Source: Fibrobacterota bacterium
Lineage (GTDB): Bacteria > Fibrobacterota > Fibrobacteria > UBA11236
Length of the DNA: 36,185 nt
Direction: 5' to 3'
Assembly (NCBI GenBank): GCA_028287465.1
Contig: JAQBPO010000034.1
Location: 1-36,185, forward strand
Numbering within the stretch: the first letter of the stretch is position 1; each line of letters starts with the position of its first letter. Both the position numbers and the translations under genes were made by a program. The notes beneath the pieces are model-generated. The model saw only the letters and a list, made by a program, of their open reading frames with translations, had not been told where the DNA came from and did no database searches. Below, piece after piece: positions 16,988 to 25,500 of this stretch.

Positions 16988-17581
16988 ATGTCGTCGATTA
17001 AAACCTTCTACTGGGCCGTGCTGATGGACGTAGCCGGGATGTGGTTCTGGTTCCTCAGCAAGCTGCCGGGAAACACCGGGATCGCCCTGCGGGCCCTTCT
17101 CATACCCCCTCTCCTGGGCGCGTGCGGCAAGCGGCAGACCATCCAATTGAACCTGCGCGTGGCCAATCCCGAGAAGCTCCGCATAGGCAACGATTGCAAT
17201 TTCGGGCAAGGGGTGTTCATCACCGCGGGGGGCGGGGTGACCTTGGGGGATTTCGTCGGCATGGGACCGGACGCGAAGATCTGGTCCGTGAACCACCGGT
17301 TCGAGGATCCAGGCGTCCCCTGGCTGACCCAGGGATACGAGAGCAAGGAAGTCGTCATCGAGGACGATGTCTGGATCGGCGCGAATGCCTTCATCATGCC
17401 GGGCGTCCATATCGGAAAGGGCGCCATCATTTCCGCGGGATCGGTCCTATCCAAATCGGTGCCCGCCTTCTCCATAGTAGCGGGCAATCCAGGGCGCGTG
17501 ATCGGATGGCGGAAGAAGCCGGAAGCGGGAATCGAGGGCGGGGACGGAAAGGCCGCGGGGCCGGAAGAGGCCGCCGCCTAG
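16988..17581 (+). CDS. Hexapeptide-repeat (left-handed beta-helix) acetyltransferase
   Basis: A 197-residue O- or N-acyltransferase of the LbetaH/maltose-O-acetyltransferase type. A hydrophobic N-terminal segment (about residues 7-45) may sit on the membrane. The beta-helix starts near residue 52 with imperfect hexapeptides (IGNDCNFGQGVFITAGG, VTLGDFVGMGP), continues through the catalytic His103 in SVNHRF, and ends with VWIGANAFIMPGVHIGKGAIISAGSV and IVAGNPGRVI. Its ATG lies 5 nt after the methyltransferase stop. It is the last gene of the six-gene operon. The family typically acetylates sugars in capsule, O-antigen or exopolysaccharide synthesis, which supports a surface-glycan or glycolipid role. 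Convergent with the CotH-fusion gene; no terminator is visible in the 18-nt gap. Confidence 0.88.
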   Translation: MSSIKTFYWAVLMDVAGMWFWFLSKLPGNTGIALRALLIPPLLGACGKRQTIQLNLRVANPEKLRIGNDCNFGQGVFITAGGGVTLGDFVGMGPDAKIWSVNHRFEDPGVPWLTQGYESKEVVIEDDVWIGANAFIMPGVHIGKGAIISAGSVLSKSVPAFSIVAGNPGRVIGWRKKPEAGIEGGDGKAAGPEEAAA

Positions 17582-17599
17582 CCAGGTCGCGCCGGGCCC

Positions 17600-20212
17600 C
17601 TAGCGCTTCGCGATGATTTCCAGGCAGATGGCCTTGTGAGCCGAGGTCACCTCGGTGATCCCGCCCAGGTCGAGCTTGGTCACGTCATATCCGAGGGCAT
17701 CGTAGATCGATAGGGCCGCCAGCAGGTTGCCTACTCCGGCGAAATGGCCCCCGTCGGGCAGGATCGCGGCGGAGAAACCGATGCGGGCGACCAGGTCCTT
17801 GATATTACGGTCCACCTCGGCGATATGAACGCGGATGCCTTCCGATTGGAGCGCGGCGACCTTCGCCCGCAGAACCGAATTGTATTCCGTCCAATCGCGG
17901 AAATCCTGCGCCTCCCTCCGGAAGGAATAGGCCGTCTCCGTGGATATCACGGCCTTGGGAGAGCCCGCCCTCACCGTCCGCACCATGGCCAGGAAGGTCC
18001 CGCCGAATTCCGCCGGAGTCCTTTGGCCGTCCAGGTTCTGGTTGCCGCTTTCCTGGAAGTGGACCCAGGAGGCCGAGGATTTTTCCGCACGGCCATTGTA
18101 CATGGCCTTGGTTCCGGCCAGGGGTTGGCCGGAAATCCCCATCGCCAGGAGGTCCGGGTTCCGGGCGTAAGTGGAGGCGAAGATCGTCTTGAAGGCCGTG
18201 CCCGGGCTCAGGACCGCGCCTTCCGCGCGGCCCCCGGTCTCGCTGTCCCCCACGTGGATCCAATCGAGGCCCAAAGGGACCGCTCCGGTTTCCGGCTTGA
18301 CGGGGGCCGGCTTGAAGGGAGCCGGCGCGAAACGGGCCCGCAGGGAAAGCGGATTATCCAAGGTCGTTTCCAGGACCGGATCCGTTGAGGGCTTCGAACC
18401 CAGGGTCCATCCCTTGAAGGCGAAGCCCGGTCTGGGGACGGCGGTGAAGCGGAGCCGCATCCCCCGGTAATAGCCTCCCGACCAGGGCGAGGCCGGCAGA
18501 CTGGCCTCGTTCACGCGGACGGAACCCCAAGCGGTATCGAATGCGACGTCCACCTTGATGGCTTCGCCCAGGCCGAACACCCGCTCCAGATGGCTCCGCA
18601 CCACGGCGGGACGGTCATGGATGAATCCGCGCATCAGCCCCTGGTCGGCCCGGAAGGAGCTGTCGGTCAGTCCCCACCGTTTCCAGTCCCTGGGCAGATC
18701 CGAGCGGGAAAGCGCGAGAATGCTGTCGAGCAGGGCTTCCACCCTTTCGGGCCGGAACTCCGTATTGAGCAGGTCCGTGAAACGCGTGACGAACGCCGAT
18801 TTGAATTCCGGGTTCGCGAGGAGCTTGCGCATGAACAGGGTGGATACCAGGAAGGTCCCTTCGTCCTCATAAAGCCCCTTCTCGTAATTATGCTTCAGGT
18901 CGTTGCGGATCCGATCGCGGATGGCCCATTCGAGGGTCGCGTGCCCTACCTTGCCGCCCCCGAAATCGAAGGTGGCGTCCGCGTCCCAGCTGATCCAGCG
19001 CCAACGGCCGTCCCCGTCGACCTTCCGGAAAACCGTCATGTTATTGTAGGGCCAATCGATATTGGCGGCATAGACGTTATGGGCCCAATAATCGATGAGG
19101 CTCGGGAAGTCGAGGAGCTCCCCCGCCTTCGCGTAGGCTTCCGCGCGGGTGAGATCGCTCCCCTGGAAAAAGCGCACCGTTTCCTTCCATGCCTTTTTCT
19201 TCCCGATGATGGAGGTGGCCCAATCGTTCCGGTGCTTGGAATCGAAGGCGAGGAGCTCGTACTTCCCCGGCCCGAAGCGCGCTTCCAGGAAATCCCCGTC
19301 CACGTATTCGCGCGCGTCGTAGATGCCCCAATAGGCCCCGTTCAGGTAGACCGTAACGGGCTCGAATCCAGAGGCGATGCCTCCCGACCGCCGATACAAT
19401 GCCGAGAACAACTCGTCCCGCAGGCGATGCCGGCTATTGCTCCCCCCCGCCCGGAGCACTACGGTCCGTTCGCGGCCTACCCCCCGGGGAACCAATATGC
19501 CCCTTTCCGCCGCCCCGGCATCCCTATCCAGGACGGGATAGCGGAGCCGGAAGGATTTCTTGGGATGGGTGCGGGAGTATCCGCCATGCACCCGGATGCG
19601 CCCTTTGGATATCCAGGCGGCCTGCCCGGGAGCCCTGAGCACCTCGAAGTCCACGGGCCGTTCCCATTCTTCGCCGGACTTCCTGGGGTTCTCGTAGATG
19701 CCCGAGTATTTGTTCCAGAGAGTGACCGGGTCCATGACCAGGGAGACCACGGGCATGCCCGGCCTCGGTTCCAGGAAATACGTCCCGGAGACGGTGGGGC
19801 CTGGAAGCAATCCCCGCTTCAGGATGCGGGCGCGCACCACCGTGGTGCTTTCGATCGAAAGGGGTCCGGTGTAGACGGCGCTGTAATGATCGGGGATGCT
19901 GCCGTCCAGGGTATAGCGGATTTCCTCCCTCCCGGGAGCGGAAAGGACAACCCTCGTATGGGAGGAGGCGAATCCCCCCTTGGGATCCATGGCCACTTCC
20001 GGCGGCGTCGCATCCGATCCATGACCGGCGAAGCGGTCATCGACCCTCGGCAGTTTGCGCGCCTTGAGCTTGCGCTCGAACTCCTGGAAGTTCTGCTGAT
20101 TGAGTCCCCATAACTGGCGGCGGACGCCCCGCGCGGATTCCATCCGGCCGAACAGCAGGACGGCCAGCCCGACGCCTCCCATGGAGAAGGCGAGCTTCCA
20201 GGCGGGCCTCAA
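17600..20212 (-). CDS. Fusion protein: chitobiase-type domain + CotH kinase + SGNH hydrolase
   Basis: An 870-residue envelope protein. A TTG start at 20212 is chosen because GAAGGGA lies about 7 nt upstream; it follows the DUF4956 stop by 10 nt. A hydrophobic anchor (8-21) precedes a chitobiase/beta-hexosaminidase C-terminal-type domain (about 68-148; IRYTLDGSIPD), a CotH kinase domain (about 150-545; NGAYWGIYDAREYVDG, ISWDADATFDF at 407-417) and a small beta domain (560-630). The end is an SGNH-like hydrolase (645-868) with GDSE (Ser657) and DGGH (Asp820, His823). CotH proteins are atypical kinases that phosphorylate spore-coat or surface proteins; SGNH enzymes are esterases. The operon with VTC and DUF4956 proteins is a recurring one, but this three-part fusion looks unusual. 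Function is inferred. Confidence 0.85.
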   Translation of the reverse strand: MRPAWKLAFSMGGVGLAVLLFGRMESARGVRRQLWGLNQQNFQEFERKLKARKLPRVDDRFAGHGSDATPPEVAMDPKGGFASSHTRVVLSAPGREEIRYTLDGSIPDHYSAVYTGPLSIESTTVVRARILKRGLLPGPTVSGTYFLEPRPGMPVVSLVMDPVTLWNKYSGIYENPRKSGEEWERPVDFEVLRAPGQAAWISKGRIRVHGGYSRTHPKKSFRLRYPVLDRDAGAAERGILVPRGVGRERTVVLRAGGSNSRHRLRDELFSALYRRSGGIASGFEPVTVYLNGAYWGIYDAREYVDGDFLEARFGPGKYELLAFDSKHRNDWATSIIGKKKAWKETVRFFQGSDLTRAEAYAKAGELLDFPSLIDYWAHNVYAANIDWPYNNMTVFRKVDGDGRWRWISWDADATFDFGGGKVGHATLEWAIRDRIRNDLKHNYEKGLYEDEGTFLVSTLFMRKLLANPEFKSAFVTRFTDLLNTEFRPERVEALLDSILALSRSDLPRDWKRWGLTDSSFRADQGLMRGFIHDRPAVVRSHLERVFGLGEAIKVDVAFDTAWGSVRVNEASLPASPWSGGYYRGMRLRFTAVPRPGFAFKGWTLGSKPSTDPVLETTLDNPLSLRARFAPAPFKPAPVKPETGAVPLGLDWIHVGDSETGGRAEGAVLSPGTAFKTIFASTYARNPDLLAMGISGQPLAGTKAMYNGRAEKSSASWVHFQESGNQNLDGQRTPAEFGGTFLAMVRTVRAGSPKAVISTETAYSFRREAQDFRDWTEYNSVLRAKVAALQSEGIRVHIAEVDRNIKDLVARIGFSAAILPDGGHFAGVGNLLAALSIYDALGYDVTKLDLGGITEVTSAHKAICLEIIAKR

Positions 20213-20222
20213 GACGATCCCT

Positions 20223-20924
20223 TCAAAGAAGCGCGCCCTGGCTGTTGAAGTAGATGTTCAACCGCTGGACCGGCGCGATGTCGGTGAGGGTCCGGTGCAT
20301 GCCGTCCAGGGACGCTCCATCCATCCCATTGAAGGAAAAGTGGATGGTGGTGAGGTTCTCCGCGTAGGTGATGCCCTGCAAGCGGCCGCGCGTCAGCTTT
20401 TCCTTGAGATGGCCCACCAGCCTCTCCTTGCTTTCGGGGGCCACGTCCCCGCTCAGGGTGAGGAGCAGGATCCCGTCGGAGCGCTTGGAGCGGAACCAAC
20501 CCGGAACGTACCGCTGGAGCGTCAGGGCCGCCAGGGCCAGCAGCAGCAATACCAGGAGCAGCATGAACTGGAAGGTGGCGCAGACCACGGAGCAGGCGAT
20601 GAGCAGCATGATGAAACCGACCTCTTCAGGCTCTTTCACGGGCGTACGGAAACGGATGATGGAAAGCGCTCCCAAAAGGCCGAGGGAAAGGGGGAGCGAG
20701 AATTGGATCGCGATGAACAAGGCGGTGATGGACGGGGAGATCAACAGGAAGCTCCTGTGGATCTGGGATCCCGTGGCCCGGTTCTCGTAGAACATCTGAT
20801 ACATGGCGGACACGGCCACGCCTACGAAGGCGGAGACGATCAAGGCGAAGAGGAAGCCCGTCAGGTCGACCTCGATGCTGGGGTCCTGTACTAGCCGGCC
20901 GATTTTTTCGAGAACCTCGTTCAT
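20223..20924 (-). CDS. DUF4956 family multi-pass membrane protein
   Basis: A 233-residue membrane protein. The ATG at 20924 overlaps the VTC gene stop (ATGA). Hydrophobic segments are near residues 22-42, 62-80, 82-95 and 108-140. The block LGLLGALSIIRFRTPVKEPEE is characteristic of DUF4956, and a soluble C-terminal domain (about 150-233) follows. The family has no established biochemical role but repeatedly occurs beside VTC-domain and CotH genes, so the three probably act together at the membrane. It lies in the middle of that operon here. Confidence 0.85.
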   Translation of the reverse strand: MNEVLEKIGRLVQDPSIEVDLTGFLFALIVSAFVGVAVSAMYQMFYENRATGSQIHRSFLLISPSITALFIAIQFSLPLSLGLLGALSIIRFRTPVKEPEEVGFIMLLIACSVVCATFQFMLLLVLLLLALAALTLQRYVPGWFRSKRSDGILLLTLSGDVAPESKERLVGHLKEKLTRGRLQGITYAENLTTIHFSFNGMDGASLDGMHRTLTDIAPVQRLNIYFNSQGALL

Positions 20925-21625
20925 TTGATTCCTTTTGACGTGGGCTGCAAGAGGCCTTCCAGGCACTCCGCATATTTCGAGAACGCGCGCTTATGCAGTA
21001 AGGCGGCGATCGGCGCCTGGGACGCGAGCAGGAACCGCGAAGGGCCCTTCTGCTCCAGCACCCCGCAGTCCAGGTGGACCGGGGGGTTGAGGTTGAATAG
21101 ATCCAGATTGGCCCTCAGGCACCGGATTCCGGTGTCGAGGGAGAGGCGCGAACCGGTTTCCGGATCCACGTAGCGGAACCGCCGATAGCGGATTTCCGCT
21201 ACGGGAACCAGGGTCCCGGGCGGGAAATAATCGAGTTCGAAGGCGCGGGCGGCGAGCTCCCATATCCGGGGATTGCCGAAGAGGTCGCCTTCCAGGGTTT
21301 CCGCGGGCAGGGATACGGCCTGGCGGCCTTTGCGGCGGACCGCCCCGGATTTCCGTTTAACCTCGAGATAACAGGTAACGGGTCCGGACGGCTGGGCATC
21401 AGGGGATTCATACCAACGAAGCCTGACCTTGGTCTTCTGGTAATCGCTATTGCGCTTCTCCTCGAGGAGATGGAGCGAAGGGGTATCGAAATAGACGCTG
21501 CGGATCTCCCCCAGGTAATGCGCCGGGTCACGGGCGAACCGGAATTCCATCCAATCCCGCACGGCCTCCGCCTGCCCGAGCGGGAAGACGAATTTCTGCT
21601 CGATGGCTTCCTGGAAGATCTCCAT
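20921..21625 (-). CDS. VTC-domain protein (polyphosphate polymerase-like)
   Basis: A 234-residue soluble protein of the VTC/CYTH-like triphosphate tunnel group. In yeast, the VTC4 homologue makes polyphosphate from ATP. The visible family pattern is a series of beta-strands carrying basic and acidic residues: EQKFVFP near residue 9, SVYFDT (43-48), KVRLRWY (66-72), CYLEVKRKSG, EIRYRRFRY and LSLDTGIRC. The alternating Arg/Lys/Glu residues that line the tunnel are kept, so activity on a triphosphate or polyphosphate is plausible. No SPX or membrane domain is fused. It sits 14 nt behind the PfkB gene and overlaps the DUF4956 gene. No strong ribosome-binding site is visible, which suggests translational coupling. 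Confidence 0.85.
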   Translation of the reverse strand: MEIFQEAIEQKFVFPLGQAEAVRDWMEFRFARDPAHYLGEIRSVYFDTPSLHLLEEKRNSDYQKTKVRLRWYESPDAQPSGPVTCYLEVKRKSGAVRRKGRQAVSLPAETLEGDLFGNPRIWELAARAFELDYFPPGTLVPVAEIRYRRFRYVDPETGSRLSLDTGIRCLRANLDLFNLNPPVHLDCGVLEQKGPSRFLLASQAPIAALLHKRAFSKYAECLEGLLQPTSKGIK

Positions 21626-21639
21626 TTAGGCGGGGGGAT

Positions 21640-22635
21640 TCACCGTGCCGAAGCAGCCAGGTCCGCCCGGTACTGATGCACGCGCTTCCATCCGGCGTCG
21701 GGGATCACCGCGCCCATCACCTGCACCACTTCGCTGCCGACCTTGCAACCCAACCGGGCCGAGTTCTCGATGCCCAGTCCCTGGGTCAGGCCGAACAGGA
21801 ATCCGGAGGCCCACAGATCCCCTGCGCCCGTCGTATCGAGGGCCTTCACCAGGTGGGCATCCACTTGGAAGCGGTTCTTGCCTTGAGCGAGCAGGGCGCC
21901 CTTCTTGCCGATCTTGACCACGGCGGTCTCCACCTTGCCGGCCAGGATGTCCAGGGACTCGGATTCGCCCATCCCGGTATAGGCCTTGGCTTCGTCCTCA
22001 TTGGCGAGCACGATGTCCACGGACTTGATGATTTGTTCCAGGAAATCCCGGCAGACCTCCACGACCTGATAGGAGCCGAGGTCGAGAACGATCTTGGCCT
22101 TGGCCTGTTTCGCCACGGCGATGATCTTCTCCACGACCGGACGGTTGAACAGGAGATAGCCTTCCAGGTGCACCATGCCGACATCGGCGAAATCGTCGAT
22201 CGTCACGTCTTCGGGCGAGAGCTGGGAAGAGGCGCCGAGGTAGGTGAACATGGTCCGCTGGGTATCCGGCGTGACCACGGAAAGGACGCGCCCGGTGGGA
22301 TTGTCCGACTGGCCCAGGCGATGGTCGACGTTGGCCTTCACCAGGCCGTCCATGAACGCCTTCCCCAAATCATCCTTGCCGAGGCGGCCGATGAAGCGCG
22401 CCTTGCCGCCCAGGTTGCCGATCCCGACTATGGTATTGCAGGCGGAACCGCCAGGCACCACTTTAAGTGGTGACTTCGTGGTTTTCAACGCGGAATCGAT
22501 GGTCTCGAGCTCGACCAGGGTCATGCCGCCCTTGTCCGATCCCATGCCGGAAACGAACTGATCGGTCTCCTCGACAAGCAGATCCACCAATGCCGCGCCA
22601 ACTCCCGCCACCCATGGGCCTTGACCGTTGTTCAT
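21640..22635 (-). CDS. PfkB-family carbohydrate/adenosine kinase
   Basis: A 331-residue ribokinase-like enzyme that phosphorylates a sugar or nucleoside with ATP. The N-terminal part has GVGAALVDLLVE; the substrate-binding GG motif is in VVPGGSACNTIVGIGNLGG; ATP-site residues follow (VVKIGKKGALLA); and the C-terminal signature DTTGAGDLWASGFLFGL holds the anion hole and the catalytic base Asp. The pattern is closest to adenosine kinase-like PfkB proteins. AAGGAG precedes the ATG at good spacing. The VTC, DUF4956 and CotH-fusion genes follow at 14 nt or less, so it probably heads a four-gene operon; whether it has a metabolic link to them is unclear. No convincing promoter was found upstream. 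Confidence 0.9.
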   Translation of the reverse strand: MNNGQGPWVAGVGAALVDLLVEETDQFVSGMGSDKGGMTLVELETIDSALKTTKSPLKVVPGGSACNTIVGIGNLGGKARFIGRLGKDDLGKAFMDGLVKANVDHRLGQSDNPTGRVLSVVTPDTQRTMFTYLGASSQLSPEDVTIDDFADVGMVHLEGYLLFNRPVVEKIIAVAKQAKAKIVLDLGSYQVVEVCRDFLEQIIKSVDIVLANEDEAKAYTGMGESESLDILAGKVETAVVKIGKKGALLAQGKNRFQVDAHLVKALDTTGAGDLWASGFLFGLTQGLGIENSARLGCKVGSEVVQVMGAVIPDAGWKRVHQYRADLAASAR

Positions 22636-22924
22636 CCACTACTCCTTGTATGCCGGACCCGGGCCACCCGCGGTCCGGTTTATTCTTCCATGAGGGAACA
22701 AAACTAGCAATTAGAACATCAAACATAATGGAACGGACCCTGTGCCGCCGTTATGCTCGAATTTCCGCTCCAGGTATCCCTCGAAGTTCAATCGTGAGAA
22801 CGACTTCAGCAGGAAATGGGGGTCGGGAATATATTATGATATGCCATAGAACCCGCGCCTCGGAATCCGTATTCTGTCCGCTCGAAATTCAGGTGCATTT
22901 TCGTCTGGAAAGGTTTTCTTCGGC
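22636..22924. other. Divergent intergenic spacer
   Basis: This 289-bp spacer lies between the divergent PfkB gene and the exported coiled-coil protein gene, and must hold both promoters. It has two AT-rich patches (about 22680-22730 and 22825-22860, including TATGAT at 22835-22840), but I see no pair of promoter boxes at good spacing, no strong hairpin and no small gene. Confidence 0.5.
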
Positions 22925-24364
22925 ATGTCCGGATCCGATAAGAGTCCTTCCCCCCGCAAAACCCCGTTATGGGTGGGGATAATGCTGATGGCCGCGCTGG
23001 GAGCGATGGCCCAGGGGAAGGATACCCCGGAATCGGATGCGGAACTGGAGGTGCGCTACCAGAAGATGGTGGCCCAACGGGAAGCCCTGGCCAAGCAGCG
23101 GGCCCTGGCCGCGGCTGCTGCGGAAGCGGCGGAGGCCGAAGCGCGGGAAAAGGCCGCCCGGGGACAACGCGATCGGGCCAAGGCGGAAAGGGAAACCCGC
23201 GCAGGCGCCCCGGACGTCCAGACCGCAAGCCCGGACGGCGCGGGCAGCGGTCCGGCGCAGATCCTCGACCTCACGGACTCCCTCCTCATCGCCCGCGCTT
23301 GGGAAACCCTCTTTCCGGACTCCTCCCTCCCGGCAGGGGAATACCAGATCCTCATCCCCGCGGGGCCGGAGCTTTCCACCGGACGGTCCTATTCCGCCAC
23401 CGTCTACCTGCTCCGGAACGGCACCGAAGCGGGGCATATGGACCGCTCGGCCTGGGAAACCCTGTCCACCATGTCCTCCAACGAATCGGAAGGCGGATGG
23501 GCCGAGGCGATGGAAGGACCGGAAAGGCAAGACGTCCCCTTGCTCTGGAAATCGTTCAAATGGGAAGGCCATACCCTCCTGGATTGGGCGGAATGGCCGG
23601 GAGAAGCCACGGCGGGAATGGGGACCGCGGTCAGTTCCATCCCTTCCTCCAAACCCCAGATCCAAAGGGACATCGATTTCACCTGGAGCCAGAAACTGTA
23701 CGGGCATTTCCTGCTGGGCGGGGAATTGCATCGGATCCAATTCGGAGGCGGGCTGACCCGCATGGGGGCCGCCGTGGCGGATACCTCCTTCGGCAAATCT
23801 CCCTTGGTCCTGTCGCATGACTTCTGGAGCGAAGCGGATTGGTCCTGGGGCCTTGCAGCGGGCGTTCCCGGATTGAAATACACCCTTTCCCTCGCCAGCG
23901 GTCCCCTTCCCCGGTACTTCTGGATGGAGCCCGGGGCGGCGGCCGCCATCCGCCAGCACAAATCGGGGCGCGTAGTGAACCAATGGAAGGGAACGGTCAT
24001 GGAGAGGGAGGGTAACCTGTCGCATACCCTTGATGCGCGCCTGGGGATCCTGCGCTACGGTTTCCATTTCGACTCGGACGCCTATCGCGTGCCGATCCAG
24101 ACCTTCGCCTTGGACGATCTCCCGGCGGTTTTCGGGACCTGGGGCGCCGGCCTGGTGATGGCCTCGGACATCCTCGCCACCAGGGTATGGATGGACATCC
24201 CCGACGCCTCCCTGAGGCTGGGCATGCCTAAAGCGTATCCTTCCCGTTTCCGCATCGCCTTCCTCCATCTCGACCTGGCCTACCGCAACCTCCGGAACTT
24301 CAATCTGGGGGTATCGGTGCGCGTCAAGGTGGAAAACCCAATCATGAACCGACCCGGAGCTTGA
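22925..24364 (+). CDS. Exported protein with Ala/Glu/Arg-rich coiled coil and beta-rich C-terminus
   Basis: I do not recognise a family. The 479-residue product has a positively charged start and a hydrophobic signal segment (about 15-28, with AMA-Q as likely cleavage site). A long charged helix follows (about 38-95; many Ala, Glu, Arg and Lys), probably a coiled coil. A Gly/Pro/Ser linker covers 95-112, and a mostly beta-type domain fills the rest, rich in Trp, Gly and Ser. Segments in the last third (YKAGL-like alternation, LHLDLAYRNLRNFNLGVSVRVKVEN) resemble amphipathic strands of an outer-membrane protein, but the C-terminus does not end in an aromatic residue. Its stop is 2 nt before the start of the ExbB/MotA-like gene, so it belongs to that operon. 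It may be a periplasmic partner of that motor. Confidence 0.65.
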   Translation: MSGSDKSPSPRKTPLWVGIMLMAALGAMAQGKDTPESDAELEVRYQKMVAQREALAKQRALAAAAAEAAEAEAREKAARGQRDRAKAERETRAGAPDVQTASPDGAGSGPAQILDLTDSLLIARAWETLFPDSSLPAGEYQILIPAGPELSTGRSYSATVYLLRNGTEAGHMDRSAWETLSTMSSNESEGGWAEAMEGPERQDVPLLWKSFKWEGHTLLDWAEWPGEATAGMGTAVSSIPSSKPQIQRDIDFTWSQKLYGHFLLGGELHRIQFGGGLTRMGAAVADTSFGKSPLVLSHDFWSEADWSWGLAAGVPGLKYTLSLASGPLPRYFWMEPGAAAAIRQHKSGRVVNQWKGTVMEREGNLSHTLDARLGILRYGFHFDSDAYRVPIQTFALDDLPAVFGTWGAGLVMASDILATRVWMDIPDASLRLGMPKAYPSRFRIAFLHLDLAYRNLRNFNLGVSVRVKVENPIMNRPGA

Positions 24365-24366
24365 GC

Positions 24367-25500
24367 ATGAACACGAGTACGAGTCCCACTTTCAGGTTGT
24401 CCGAGGATCCGCTCAACCAGGCCAAGCGGCAGCTGATCCGGATCAAGAAACTGGCCCGCAACACCTCCTTCGTCCCCATCCCCGTGGTCGCCTTCGCGGC
24501 TTTCGCCTTCTTCAAGTACGAGATGCATTGGTACTCCAATCCCTTCCTGGCCGTCATCTTCGCCATCTTCGCGACGGGGCAGGTCATGGCCGTATTCCAG
24601 ATGCGGAGGGTGCTGGCCGGAGTCCACAGCACGGGCAAATCCATCACCGTGCTCGCGGAGGCCGGCGACGAGCCCGACCTTCCGGTCCTCCGCGGCAAGC
24701 TCCTGGAAAACGCGCCTCCCGGCCATATGCGCGACCTGCTCCTGCGCTGGATCGAACTCGGCATGCGGGGGGAGACCACGGGTTCCGAGTCCCTGTTGAA
24801 CAATGCCTGGGATCGCCGGGCCCATCACGACAACAGTTCCGTCTCCCTGCACGTATCCATGAACCGGACCACCCTCAAGCTCGGCTTCCTGGGTACCCTG
24901 TACGGCCTCATCCTCACCTTCCCGCCCATGCAGCGCGCGGTCATGGGCCTCTCCGACAGCGATGGAGAACTGCGCTTCATCAAGGACATCTCCATGGCCA
25001 TCGACGGCGACGAGTTCGCCATCGCCGTGACCCTGGGAGCCACCGCCCTTTCCATCCTCATCGAATTGGTGACCATCCAGATCCTGGAACGGGCCTTGGG
25101 CGGGTTCGACATGGTGAACAGCCATATCAACGATTGGAACCTGACCCGCCTGCAACCCTGGGTGAAAAAGCGCTACGGCGCGGATTCGCGCCTGCGCCAT
25201 TCCCCGGAATCCCAGGCAGCCCTGGACGCCAAGCTGGCCCGCGCGCACCAGGAGATCGACGCCAATCTGGGACGCGCCCTGGAAGCCATCGCCCGCACCA
25301 CCAAGCAACTCGACCAATTGGCCATGGTCCAGACCGCGGTAGGCCGGCGGATCGCCGAACTGGTCGAGTACGAGAAGCAATACCGCGGATTCATCGAATC
25401 CAAGACCGCGGCGGTCGCTCCCTTGCCGCCCCATAACCTGGATACCGGCCGGCTCGAAACCAGCCACATCGACAATGCCCGGCTCGAGGACGGACTGTGA
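24367..25500 (+). CDS. MotA/TolQ/ExbB-like proton-channel protein (divergent)
   Basis: A 377-residue inner-membrane protein. Hydrophobic segments lie near 34-50, 58-78, 168-186 and 216-240. The second pair contains the family hallmark: LGFLGTLYGLILTF (172-185), then AIAVTLGATALSILIELVTIQILER (219-242 region), as in the pore-lining helices of ExbB, TolQ and MotA. A cytoplasmic loop separates the pairs, and the C-terminus (about 265-360) is a long charged helical tail. In known systems five such subunits surround an ExbD/TolR/MotB dimer and turn proton flow into mechanical work. The next gene supplies an ExbD-like partner. The ATG at 24367 follows the upstream stop by 2 nt. Homology is by pattern; TonB, Tol and Mot partners are not seen. 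Confidence 0.75.
   Translation: MNTSTSPTFRLSEDPLNQAKRQLIRIKKLARNTSFVPIPVVAFAAFAFFKYEMHWYSNPFLAVIFAIFATGQVMAVFQMRRVLAGVHSTGKSITVLAEAGDEPDLPVLRGKLLENAPPGHMRDLLLRWIELGMRGETTGSESLLNNAWDRRAHHDNSSVSLHVSMNRTTLKLGFLGTLYGLILTFPPMQRAVMGLSDSDGELRFIKDISMAIDGDEFAIAVTLGATALSILIELVTIQILERALGGFDMVNSHINDWNLTRLQPWVKKRYGADSRLRHSPESQAALDAKLARAHQEIDANLGRALEAIARTTKQLDQLAMVQTAVGRRIAELVEYEKQYRGFIESKTAAVAPLPPHNLDTGRLETSHIDNARLEDGL

Noticed and set aside
18590-20113. 507-codon plus-strand open frame opposite the CotH fusion
   Set aside because: The minus-strand reading has conserved CotH and SGNH motifs; the plus reading is low-complexity and Pro/Gly/Glu-rich with no motif.
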